A stretch of DNA of 62,767 nucleotides from positions 1 to 62,767 of the forward strand of contig QXWX01000039.1 in NCBI GenBank assembly GCA_009911175.1. The letters are read 5' to 3'. Shown here piece after piece: positions 34,409 through 42,427 of this stretch. This DNA comes from Lachnospiraceae bacterium (GTDB taxonomy: Bacteria > Bacillota_A > Clostridia > Lachnospirales > Lachnospiraceae). Position numbers and translations under genes: made by a program. How positions within the stretch are numbered: the stretch's first letter is position 1; each line of letters opens with the position of its first letter. Under the pieces are notes generated by a model, which was not told where the DNA came from, searched no databases, and worked only from the letters and a program-made list of their open reading frames with translations.

Positions 34409-36544
34409 TCAGCTTTTTTTACAGCGGATATCCAATACCCGGCACGCCTTGCGCAGCGTGACCCTGTAGATTCCATAATACAGCAGGGAGACCGGGACGG
34501 CCACCAGGGCGCAGATCCACAGAGCGGTCAGCTCGCTGGGGCTAAAGCTCTGATCATTGAGATACAGGATCATGGCAAAAAAGCAATAGATGGCGCTGGT
34601 GCCCACCACTGCCGGTGTGAGAAAGACGCGTTTTGCCTGATCCCTTACCGTATGATACAGATAGGGATCGGAAGCGCCCAGACGCCGCAGGTCTTCATAG
34701 ACCAGCCTTCCGGACAGCACGATGGTCATAGTCCTGGTAAAGGCGATGACAAACACGGCTGCGAAGCATACAATGGCTATAAAAATGAAAAGCATGAAAT
34801 AGACAGCCAATGTCTTCAAAAAATCCTGTTTGTCCAGAATCCGGAACTTGGGCATATATTCCCAGTTCAGCCGGAACGTGGAACTGTCCCGCTCGTTATA
34901 ATCAATTTTTTCGAATCCATGATCCTCTATATGCTCCGGGTCGAGAAAATAAAAGCCTTTTTCGTGATCGTCAATCTGTTTTACGACCGGATCCCAGCTT
35001 TGGAAGAGCTCTACGTTTTGATCGGAATGGTCTGTAATGTCATAAAACAGTGCCTTGGCAAAATCATAGCTGTTTTCCCAGTCCGTTACGTTAAACAGGC
35101 ACAGCATTTCCTTCCATTCCTCACTCAGGCCTGTTTCCATGGACAGAAAATCTTCGTCGTTCATCACATAGTATCCGAAAAGGGTGTCATGCTTTAAGGG
35201 AACGATGGAATCGACCTTCATGGTCTGCCCCGACAGTGTATTGGTGACCAGTGACACATCGCGGGAACTGTAGGAGTCCGGATTTGCGTCCCCGCGGAAA
35301 ACCGCGCCCAGTGTTCCAGGCTTTAGCCCCGGCGCGTCCCCGGTATAGCTGGCGTATGCCGACTCCGGCAGAAACAGCGCCGAACACAGCAGCCTTCGGT
35401 ACCGGAGTTCCTCCGTCATGCCCACGGCCTGCTGGGTCCAGATTCTGTCCGTCCCGTCCACTCCCAGCCGGATTGCCGGGATATCCGTCCAATCCGTGAT
35501 CTCTACATCATACCTGCCTGCCAGTTTTTGTACTTCCGGTTTTCGGGGAATCTTCTGGTCCATCCGGAAGCGGTAGAGAAAGTCTGTCTGCCTTAAGCTG
35601 TACTCCGCAGCGGAGCCCGTCCCTGTGACGGGGGTATAGAAGGACGCGAAATAAGCGCCTGCGATCAGTATGCTCATGACCAGAAGGGTCTGCACGGTCT
35701 GCCGGCCCTGAAATTTCATCTGGCTGTCGGACACCAGGTTTTTATAGCGGTGCGTACTCTGCCTCCATCCGTTTACGACCGTATGCAGAAGGATCATGTA
35801 CAGGCCGGTCAGGGCCGGAAGATATAAGAGAGCCGACAGAGCGCCCGGCGGATTCCAGTGGAAGACGGACATGAAAAACGAAGGGCCCTGGTATCCGAGA
35901 AAAACACCTGCGCACAGGAGGGCAATCCCAAGCTTCCCATAGCTTTTCGGCACGCTGCGGATGGGTTCTGACCTGTGGCTTTCGTGGATGATGTCAATGA
36001 CGCTGATCCTCTGGATGGAACGGTATCCTGTGAACAGCAGCAGGAAGAGGACCATCAGGGAAAATGCCAGTGTAAAGACAAAAGCCCGGGGATCTAAAAA
36101 CAGCGTCATTTCTTCCGTGTCTACAACCAGCAGCCGGAATAACGTCCACAGGCCCCTGGTAAAGGGGATGCTCAGTACAATGCCGCAGATGCAGGACAGG
36201 GCCAGGAGCAGGCACATTTCCTTTAAGACCTGCACGGCCAGAAGCCTTCTGTCTGCCCCGAGGGCCAGAAAGATCCCGGTGTCTTTGGATCGCTGCCGGA
36301 AGAACAGGCCGGCCGCGTACAGGGAAAAGACCATGCATCCGATGGCGGTCAGAACGAAGATCATCATCACCTGCTTCCGGCTGTCTCCGCCTTCCGGCAA
36401 AACGGTGAGGATCGTGGGCGAGTACATCATGGAGATATAGGAGGAGATCAGCAGGGCGGAAAAAAACAGGCAGCCGAACAGCAGCAGGTATTGTTTCCGG
36501 TTCTGTCTCCTCAGCGTTTTATAGACTTCAGAAAATGTGTTCAT
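34409..36544 (-). CDS. BceB-like ABC transporter permease (FtsX family)
   Basis: A 711-residue membrane protein with the layout of BceB-type permeases. Helix 1 is near residue 20-40, FtsX-like helix blocks lie at about 50-310, a large extracellular domain of about 220-250 residues (about 310-570) follows, and the last three helices are at about 585-700. BceAB transporters protect Gram-positive cells from cell-wall-active peptides such as bacitracin, or export peptides. The gene is immediately downstream of its ATPase on the minus strand. Instead of a BceRS pair, a divergent LytTR/GHKL pair lies next to it, so the signal pathway may be peptide-pheromone-like. Confidence 0.85.
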   Translation of the reverse strand: MNTFSEVYKTLRRQNRKQYLLLFGCLFFSALLISSYISMMYSPTILTVLPEGGDSRKQVMMIFVLTAIGCMVFSLYAAGLFFRQRSKDTGIFLALGADRRLLAVQVLKEMCLLLALSCICGIVLSIPFTRGLWTLFRLLVVDTEEMTLFLDPRAFVFTLAFSLMVLFLLLFTGYRSIQRISVIDIIHESHRSEPIRSVPKSYGKLGIALLCAGVFLGYQGPSFFMSVFHWNPPGALSALLYLPALTGLYMILLHTVVNGWRQSTHRYKNLVSDSQMKFQGRQTVQTLLVMSILIAGAYFASFYTPVTGTGSAAEYSLRQTDFLYRFRMDQKIPRKPEVQKLAGRYDVEITDWTDIPAIRLGVDGTDRIWTQQAVGMTEELRYRRLLCSALFLPESAYASYTGDAPGLKPGTLGAVFRGDANPDSYSSRDVSLVTNTLSGQTMKVDSIVPLKHDTLFGYYVMNDEDFLSMETGLSEEWKEMLCLFNVTDWENSYDFAKALFYDITDHSDQNVELFQSWDPVVKQIDDHEKGFYFLDPEHIEDHGFEKIDYNERDSSTFRLNWEYMPKFRILDKQDFLKTLAVYFMLFIFIAIVCFAAVFVIAFTRTMTIVLSGRLVYEDLRRLGASDPYLYHTVRDQAKRVFLTPAVVGTSAIYCFFAMILYLNDQSFSPSELTALWICALVAVPVSLLYYGIYRVTLRKACRVLDIRCKKS

Positions 36545-36550
36545 TTCGTA

Positions 36551-37291
36551 TCACCTTCCCATCTCCCTTATCGCATTCAGCAGTTCGTCCTGGAACGCGC
36601 GCCGTTCTCTTCCGTCCCGTAATAATTCCTTCCAGACCAGTCCATCCTGTAATATGATGACCTTGTCGCAGAAGCTGGCCGCAAACGAATCGTGTGTGAC
36701 CATGAAAATGGTGGCGGACAGGGAATCCCTGGCCTGGAGAAACGTGTCGATTACGGCCCTGGCGGACTTGGAATCCAGATTCCCGGTGGGCTCATCCGCA
36801 AGAATGAGCTGAGGGTGGTTGATCAGGGCCCTGGCAACCGCGGTGCGCTGTTTCTCGCCGCCTGAGATTTCCGCAGGGTATTTTTCACAGATTTTTTCGA
36901 TTCCGAAAATGGTGCACAGATGGTCCGCCTGTTCCTCGGCGGCATCGGATATGGTATTGCCGATGATGGCCGGGAGGAGGATATTCTGCCTCACCGTCAG
37001 CCCGTCCAGAAGGAGGAAATCCTGGAATACAAAGCCCAGTTCCCGGCTGCGGACTCTTGCGATCTGTGTTTCGTCCAAAAGGCTTAAGTCTGTATCCCCC
37101 AGCTTCACCTTTCCGGAATCAACCGGTATATACCGGGAGATGCAGTTCAAAAGGGTGGTCTTTCCGGAGCCGGAGCTTCCCATGACCGCAGCAAATTCCC
37201 CGTCCATAACCGTGAAAGAGACCCCTTTGAGGACGGGATAGATGGTATTGCCTGCCCCATAGCTTTTTTGCAGTTTTAAAACCTGCAGCAT
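36551..37291 (-). CDS. BceA-like ABC transporter ATP-binding protein
   Basis: A 246-residue ATPase of the MacB/BceA/LolD group. Walker A reads GSSGSGKTT, the signature is ISGGEKQR, Walker B LILADEPTGNLD, and the H-loop VTHDS. All catalytic residues are present. The ATG at 37291 is preferred over GTG 37300 because AAAGGAAG lies at a suitable distance. It sits 6 nt upstream of the permease gene and is co-transcribed with it. The 237-nt gap to the divergent response regulator contains repeated GGTTTCAT blocks (37333-37340 and 37418-37425) that may be regulator contacts. Confidence 0.92.
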   Translation of the reverse strand: MLQVLKLQKSYGAGNTIYPVLKGVSFTVMDGEFAAVMGSSGSGKTTLLNCISRYIPVDSGKVKLGDTDLSLLDETQIARVRSRELGFVFQDFLLLDGLTVRQNILLPAIIGNTISDAAEEQADHLCTIFGIEKICEKYPAEISGGEKQRTAVARALINHPQLILADEPTGNLDSKSARAVIDTFLQARDSLSATIFMVTHDSFAASFCDKVIILQDGLVWKELLRDGRERRAFQDELLNAIREMGR

Positions 37292-37528
37292 AAATATCAC
37301 TTCCTTTCTGCAGGGAAGCGTAGCACAAAGGCGGTTTCATTTCAAAAGGGCATGTCATTTATGGCACGGGACAGGTCAATGTCTGCAGGAGGAGTGGCAA
37401 TTTTATCAAAAACGGCAGGTTTCATGTAAAGTTTGGTTTTATACAAATTCGGATTTATGGTAAGATAGAATTGCCTGAAACGGGAAATGGATGTTCTGTG
37501 CGACAGGCAGAAAAAGGAGGGGATGATC

Positions 37529-38239
37529 GTGATCCGGATCGGAATATGTGATGATATCTATGATGCCAGGCTGATGCTTCGTGCCGCGCTGGAGCAGATT
37601 TTTGAGGGCAGGGGGCTTATGAGTACGACTGTGGAATTTTCTTCCGGGGAACGGGCGCTGCGCTGGCTTTCGGCCCACAGAGGGGAATTGGACGTCCTGT
37701 TTCTGGACATCAAAATGACAGGTATGGACGGGATGGAAACGGCCCAGAGGATACGGAAAGCGGACGACCGGCTGGAGCTGGTCTTTGTCACCAGCTACTC
37801 GGACCGGGTTTTTGACGGGTACTCCGTGGGGGCGCTGGCCTATCTCATGAAGCCGGTAAAAAAACCTCAGTTGGAACCCATTGCGGACCGTATTCTGGCG
37901 AAGCTGTACCAGAATGAAAACAGTACGTTTTTTTGCAAATACGGGGAGGTGACCTACCGGATTCCTTATAAAAAGATTCTCTATTTTTATTCGGAACGGA
38001 GAATGGTTACCTGCGTGACAGCGGAGAGGGAATATGTGTTTTACGACAAACTGGATCATGTGGCGTCCCGGCTTGGAAGACAGTTTGTTCGGATTCATCA
38101 GAGATATCTTGTGTATGCCCCGGCAGTGGAGGAGGTTTCGGCGGCGGAGGTCCATATCGGAGATGCCGTGCTGCCTGTGAGCCGCTCCTGCAGGGAATCG
38201 GCCATGATGGCACTCACGTATGCGGCGCTGGAGGACTGA
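37529..38239 (+). CDS. LytTR family response regulator 1
   Basis: A 236-residue response regulator. The receiver domain (1-120) carries GICDD and the phospho-acceptor Asp in DVLFLDIKM. The LytTR DNA-binding domain (about 135-235) carries YFYSERRMVTCVTAEREYVF and FVRIHQRYLVY. The GTG at 37529 is chosen because AGGAGG stands 8 nt before it and MIRIGICDD is the usual start. It is 2 nt from the kinase gene that follows and divergent from the BceAB-like transporter, which it probably controls. Confidence 0.9.
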   Translation: MIRIGICDDIYDARLMLRAALEQIFEGRGLMSTTVEFSSGERALRWLSAHRGELDVLFLDIKMTGMDGMETAQRIRKADDRLELVFVTSYSDRVFDGYSVGALAYLMKPVKKPQLEPIADRILAKLYQNENSTFFCKYGEVTYRIPYKKILYFYSERRMVTCVTAEREYVFYDKLDHVASRLGRQFVRIHQRYLVYAPAVEEVSAAEVHIGDAVLPVSRSCRESAMMALTYAALED

Positions 38240-38241
38240 AC

Positions 38242-39552
38242 ATGGAATCTGTTTATATCATAGAACCCCGGGGGATGTTGGAGTGGCTTTATAGTATGGT
38301 CTGTATCCTGCTCGGCGGATTCTGCATTTACCGGTTATTTGTCCATTATATACAGCCGCGGCAGAACTGGATCTGCAAACTGGTCCTGTTCGCCGCGTTT
38401 GGCATCAGCAGCTTCATGCCCATCTGGCTGGGAGATGAAAATCTGCTCCTGACCGCCCCTCCCTTTATCGGGACGGTTATGCTCTGTACGCAGGGAAACA
38501 GATATGGGCGTCTCTGTACGGTGTTTACGTTCTTCTGTCTGGAAATGTCCCTCAGCGCCTTTTTCGGCACCTACCTGGAAGGTGTCGGGCCATACACGGG
38601 CTTCTCCAGAAGGGCTTTTGACGGATACAGGTGCGTCTCTTATATCCTGATCTTTTTTTATCTGAAAAGGAAACTGCCGGAAAAATGGGTGTATCTGCCG
38701 AAGCGGCTCTGGAAGATTCTTTTCTGGTTTTCGCTGATGCCGCTGGGGACTTTGGCCGCGCTGGTCACCCTGGGTATGAGCGAACGCTTCGGCGATCTTG
38801 CGTATGTCCAGGTTCGGGCGATGGGGCTGGTCATTCTGCCTTCTGTGTTTCTGACATCCTTCACCATCCTGGCTGCGGTTTCCGCGCTTGCGGATTATGA
38901 GCAGATGGAGAGGACTGTGCATCTTTTGGAGCTGCGGGAAGATTATTACGAGAGCCTTAGGCAGGAGGAAACCCGAATCCGGCATATCCGTCATGATATG
39001 AAGAATCATCTGTTTACCATCCGGGAATTGCTTGCAGGGGGCAAGCCGGGGGAGGCGGCCGCGTATCTGGACGGCCTGCTGGGGGAAGTGCAGCCGGGGC
39101 AGAAGGCGCGCTTCTGTGAAAATGAGGCGGTCAATGCGCTCCTCTGTTCCAAAGTGGATCTGATCCTGCAAAAAGGGCTGGATTACGATTTTCGGATTTT
39201 GCTGGAAGAGAGGATTTCCATTGCGGACATCGATTTGTGCTCCCTGATCGGAAATGCCCTGGACAATGCCATACGCGCCGCCGTTTCGGCAGAGGATCAA
39301 AAGATTTCCCTGCGGTGCCGGTGCGATAAGGGGATGTTCATGCTCAAGGTGGTAAACGGATTTGGCGGGGAGATTGACGGCCGGCTGAAAACCACAAAGC
39401 CGGACAGCGGCAGGCACGGGTTCGGAATCCCCGGTATGCGGGAGATCGCGGCCAGATACGGCGGGTCGTTGGAGGCAAAGGCGCAGGGGGATCGGTTTGT
39501 ACTTGCGGCCTGTATGCCGCTGCGGCGCACGTCTGAGCAGGGGTTACTGTGA
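38242..39552 (+). CDS. GHKL sensor histidine kinase 1 (AgrC-like)
   Basis: A 436-residue kinase. Residues about 1-220 hold six to seven membrane helices. A coiled segment leads to the phospho-accepting His in RHIRHDMKNHLFTIREL, followed by a GHKL ATPase domain with the N-box LIGNALDNAIRA and G-box GRHGFGIPGM. This is the layout of peptide-sensing AgrC-type kinases. No AgrB/AgrD-like signal genes are adjacent. Its stop codon lies inside the 16-bp stem that begins the repeat element at 39543, which may act as its transcript end. Confidence 0.9.
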   Translation: MESVYIIEPRGMLEWLYSMVCILLGGFCIYRLFVHYIQPRQNWICKLVLFAAFGISSFMPIWLGDENLLLTAPPFIGTVMLCTQGNRYGRLCTVFTFFCLEMSLSAFFGTYLEGVGPYTGFSRRAFDGYRCVSYILIFFYLKRKLPEKWVYLPKRLWKILFWFSLMPLGTLAALVTLGMSERFGDLAYVQVRAMGLVILPSVFLTSFTILAAVSALADYEQMERTVHLLELREDYYESLRQEETRIRHIRHDMKNHLFTIRELLAGGKPGEAAAYLDGLLGEVQPGQKARFCENEAVNALLCSKVDLILQKGLDYDFRILLEERISIADIDLCSLIGNALDNAIRAAVSAEDQKISLRCRCDKGMFMLKVVNGFGGEIDGRLKTTKPDSGRHGFGIPGMREIAARYGGSLEAKAQGDRFVLAACMPLRRTSEQGLL

Positions 39553-39687
39553 ACACCCTGGCCGGGTGTTCACAGTAACGGCATCCAGCCCATTGAAAAG
39601 TCGCCTGCAGGCGAGGGGCTGTATGCCCGCCCCATCACTGAATTGGCCGGATGCCGTGCAGCAAGTGCACGCCGTGTGAACTGTAAC
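39543..39687. repeat. GTTAC-type composite foldback element, copy 1
   Basis: Hairpin 1: GTTACTGTGAACACCC (39543-39558) with GGGTGTTCACAGTAAC (39564-39579), a perfect 16-bp stem. Hairpin 2: GGCATCCAGCCC (39580-39591) with GGGCTGTATGCC (39616-39627), enclosing TCGCCTGCAGGCGA. Then comes GGCCGGATGCC (39645-39655) and a small hairpin GTGCA/TGCAC, ending GTGTGAACTGTAAC, which is nearly complementary to the beginning. Copy 2 is at 46378. Confidence 0.8.
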
Positions 39688-39755
39688 CATTTCATTACAA
39701 ATCAGGACCATTTCGATACAATGGGATTGTTCTTTTATCCCATATCTGCTATTCT
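39686..39755 (+). promoter_or_regulatory. LytTR direct repeats and promoter of response regulator 2
   Basis: ACCATTTCA (39686-39694) and ACCATTTCG (39707-39715) are direct repeats with a 21-nt period; the similarity extends to 15 nt (13 identical). This matches the known 9-bp repeat/12-bp spacer layout of LytTR binding sites. Eleven nt further on lies a weak promoter: TTGTTC (39727-39732), a 17-nt spacer and TATTCT (39750-39755). The sites are placed for activation, possibly autoregulation. Confidence 0.55.
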
Positions 39756-39777
39756 GTTAAGAAACGTGGTGATGAAA

Positions 39778-40491
39778 ATGATAAAATTCGCAATTTGTGA
39801 TGATGAGCCGGTTATGGCACAGGAGATTACAAATCAACTTTCACAATATATGCAAGAAAAGGGGCTCACTTCGTACTGTGTCAACAGCTTTTCAAACGGT
39901 CGGTCTCTTTTGGAAAACGGCTGTGATTTTGATGTGATTTTCCTCGATATTCAAATGGAATATCTAAACGGGATGGAAACCGCTAAAATGCTCCGCCAAA
40001 GGAAAAATCATAGTATATTGATTTTTGTGACCGTTTTGAAAGAGTACGTTTTTGATGCCTTTGAAGTGGAGGCGTTCGATTATTTAATCAAACCATTGGA
40101 TAGCGGTCATTTCAAGAGGACCATGGACAGGGTAATCATATCTTTACAGTCGAAAGAGGCCAAAAGCATTGTTATACAGCGAGGAACTTCCTGCGAGGTC
40201 ATTTTGTTGGAACAGATTTTATACTGCGAAGTACAAGGCCGAAAAATTTATATCCACAAAAATGACGGAAAAATCGTTGACTACTATGAGAAGCTGGAAG
40301 ATATGGAACAGCGCCTTGACAGGCGGTTTTTCAGGTGTCACAGAAGTTATCTCGTCAATCTTGAGTATGTCCGCGGATGCAATGCCGGACAGGTCATGCT
40401 GTCACAGGGCGATAAAATCCCTGTTTCCAGATTGCGTGAGCGAGATTTAACGCAGGCTCTTTTGCGTTATATGAAAGAGAGGGATTTTTGA
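39778..40491 (+). CDS. LytTR family response regulator 2
   Basis: A 237-residue regulator with a receiver domain (AICDDEP at the start, phospho-acceptor in DVIFLDIQMEYLNGME) and a LytTR DNA-binding domain (about 135-235, with FFRCHRSYLVNLEYV). The ATG at 39778 follows GGTGATG; the longer ORF begins in the repeat element. The gene is 1 nt from the kinase gene. It is clearly related to response regulator 1, but its bases are more AT-rich, which suggests separate acquisition and not a recent local duplication. Confidence 0.9.
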   Translation: MIKFAICDDEPVMAQEITNQLSQYMQEKGLTSYCVNSFSNGRSLLENGCDFDVIFLDIQMEYLNGMETAKMLRQRKNHSILIFVTVLKEYVFDAFEVEAFDYLIKPLDSGHFKRTMDRVIISLQSKEAKSIVIQRGTSCEVILLEQILYCEVQGRKIYIHKNDGKIVDYYEKLEDMEQRLDRRFFRCHRSYLVNLEYVRGCNAGQVMLSQGDKIPVSRLRERDLTQALLRYMKERDF

Positions 40492-40492
40492 T

Positions 40493-41794
40493 ATGGATTA
40501 TTTCAGCCTATGCCTTGACGGTCTTTGCCTGCTTGGGCTAAGTGCAGTGCACATTGCGTTTGTCAGCCGTCTGACCGGGAAGAAACAGAAAATATGGCAC
40601 TTCGTGATCTACTTTTTTCTGCTCTGTACCATACAATGGTTTTTCACTACATTCGACTTTCACGATGTGCTGCCCGTCGGTGCGGAGCTGCTTCTACTAT
40701 ACAGCGTGAGCCGTCTGGCTTTGCAAAACCGGCGATTTGTATCCTGGGCCGCTGCAATTTTGGCAGTTTATATTTCTCAGCTTTCTTTCGGTATCGTCAA
40801 CTCGGTAGAGGCAATACTATTCTCCCGTATGGTCGGGAAAAAACTGCTGTATCCGTTACTTCTTTTAGCAACGCTGTCCGTCTTTGCAGTCTGCGCCTGT
40901 TGCTGCGGTGCGGTATTGAAATTTCTATCTCTGACAGAAGATCATCAAATGCCGTATGTCGGTTTGCTGCTATTTCCCGGATTGTTTTTCTTTGCTGCTG
41001 AACTGTATATTCTGCAAACTTCATATACCGTCTTACCCTCCTACATTTCGTTAGGGGAGATCGGAAAACACAGTGCGTTATTCGTCATGCAAATCCTGGG
41101 GCTGGCCGCGTTGCTTTGCACACTGTATGCCTACCAACACATCTGTCACAGCTTTCAAACGCAGGCGGCGTTACGATCTTTGGAGCAGGCAACCCAAGCG
41201 CAAAAAAACTATATTGCCGAGGCACAAATGCGTTACGAACAAACGAAGGCATTTCGCCATGATATTGCAAATCACTTGTCTGTACTTAATGGGCTGTTAA
41301 ATCATGGAGAACTGGATGAAAGCAAAGCATATCTGAACAAGATGAAAACGGTTTCAACTTCCCTGTCTTTTCCATACCAAACCGGCAATCCGGTAGTGGA
41401 TATTTTGTTGAGTGAAAAATTGGGACTGGCAAAGGAAATTACAGCAGAGATTTCTCTGTTACTGCCAAGGCCCTGTGGGATAGAAGATTTTGATCTGTGC
41501 GTGATTTTTGCAAACGCTTTGGATAATGCAATCAATGCGTGCCGGTTGACCGAGGGAGTAAAGTCAATTCGTATTAGCGGAGAGCGGCAGGGCGATTTCT
41601 ATATGCTGGCATTTGAAAACACCTGTTTAGATGAACCGCTGCCTCCAGCGGGAATCGGGCTTTCCAATATCAAATCGGTGGCGGAAAAATATGATGGCGC
41701 GATGCTGACAGAAAAAGTGGGACAGCGGTTTTTTTTGAATGTGCTGCTGAACATTTCAACAGGAAAAGGAACGTACCAAAGAAACTGGGAATAA
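40493..41794 (+). CDS. GHKL sensor histidine kinase 2 (AgrC-like)
   Basis: A 433-residue kinase with about six membrane helices (1-215). The His box is AFRHDIANHLSVLNGLL (about 258-274), the N-box is VIFANALDNAINA, and the G-box is PAGIGLSNIKSVAEKY. It forms a pair with the response regulator immediately upstream. No gene for a signal peptide or an AgrB-like processing enzyme lies nearby. The next gene group (BlaI/M56) follows after 207 nt. Targets are unknown apart from the likely autoregulation at 39686. Confidence 0.9.
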   Translation: MDYFSLCLDGLCLLGLSAVHIAFVSRLTGKKQKIWHFVIYFFLLCTIQWFFTTFDFHDVLPVGAELLLLYSVSRLALQNRRFVSWAAAILAVYISQLSFGIVNSVEAILFSRMVGKKLLYPLLLLATLSVFAVCACCCGAVLKFLSLTEDHQMPYVGLLLFPGLFFFAAELYILQTSYTVLPSYISLGEIGKHSALFVMQILGLAALLCTLYAYQHICHSFQTQAALRSLEQATQAQKNYIAEAQMRYEQTKAFRHDIANHLSVLNGLLNHGELDESKAYLNKMKTVSTSLSFPYQTGNPVVDILLSEKLGLAKEITAEISLLLPRPCGIEDFDLCVIFANALDNAINACRLTEGVKSIRISGERQGDFYMLAFENTCLDEPLPPAGIGLSNIKSVAEKYDGAMLTEKVGQRFFLNVLLNISTGKGTYQRNWE

Positions 41795-41868
41795 GGAAGC
41801 TATTTCCTTTGGAAAAAATGTATTTATAATAGAAGCCGGTTTAAGGAGAAATTCTTTTGGAAAATTAA

Positions 41869-41912
41869 TAACAAGTGTTAACTAACAACATGTGTTAACC
41901 GATATATATAAT
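41869..41912 (+). promoter_or_regulatory. paired BlaI-type operators and -10 box
   Basis: TAACAAGTGTTA (41869-41880) and TAACAACATGTGTTA (41883-41897) are two adjacent dyads with the same half-sites TAACA/TGTTA and spacers of 2 and 5 nt. A TATAAT follows at 41907-41912, so bound repressor would cover the -35 region. This is the normal layout for BlaI/MecI-type autoregulation, although the half-site differs from the TACA/TGTA of staphylococcal bla/mec. Confidence 0.5.
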
Positions 41913-42001
41913 ATCGGGATAAATACAGCGGTACAATAAAAGAGGCAGTTGACGGCTTATCGGCAATTGTGTCAAATTCGTTCCTAGGGAGGTGAAATTA
42001 T

Positions 42002-42427
42002 ATGTCAAAGAGAGAAACAACGCCCAGCGAGAGCGAATGGCAGATCATGGAAGCATTTTGGGATAGCGGCGTTCCCCTGACGTCTTCAGAGATTATACGC
42101 AGACTTGCAGGTAATACAGATATGACGCCTAGAATGGTACGGGTCTTGATGAACCGATTATGCCAGAAACGGCTTTTGGATTATGTGGTAGATGAAAATG
42201 ATGCAAGGGTTTATATTTACACCCCGTTAAAATCCAGAGATGAATGCCTGAAAGAGAAGAGTAACAGATTTGCAGACAGTTATTTTTCAGGAAGTCATGC
42301 GAATGCTGCCGCAGCATTGTTGAAAAATGTCACATTGACAGAAGAACAGGCAGAGGAACTGAAGAGTATTTTAGAAGCCTGCAGGTTTTCAGAAACAGGC
42401 AGGGAGAAGGAAGGCCAAGGCAAATGA
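42002..42427 (+). CDS. BlaI/MecI/CopY family repressor
   Basis: A 141-residue winged-helix repressor. The DNA-binding part is ESEWQIMEAFWDSGVPLTSS and MVRVLMNRLCQKRLLDYVVD, followed by a C-terminal dimerisation helix region containing the likely cleavage zone. GGGAGGTGA precedes the ATG. It overlaps the M56 gene by 4 nt (ATGA), so the two are translationally coupled. Two operator-like dyads lie upstream. By analogy with BlaI/BlaR1, the M56 protease would inactivate it upon a signal and release this operon, including the coiled-coil protein gene if it is co-transcribed. Confidence 0.9.
   Translation: MSKRETTPSESEWQIMEAFWDSGVPLTSSEIIRRLAGNTDMTPRMVRVLMNRLCQKRLLDYVVDENDARVYIYTPLKSRDECLKEKSNRFADSYFSGSHANAAAALLKNVTLTEEQAEELKSILEACRFSETGREKEGQGK

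Noticed and set aside
38335..39417. 360-residue minus-strand ORF opposite the first GHKL kinase
   Set aside because: Shadow of a gene with diagnostic kinase motifs; no start signal.
39553..39777. Search for an AgrD-like peptide gene between the two LytTR/GHKL systems
   Set aside because: The gap consists of the composite repeat, the LytTR repeats and a promoter; no small frame with a ribosome binding site was seen.
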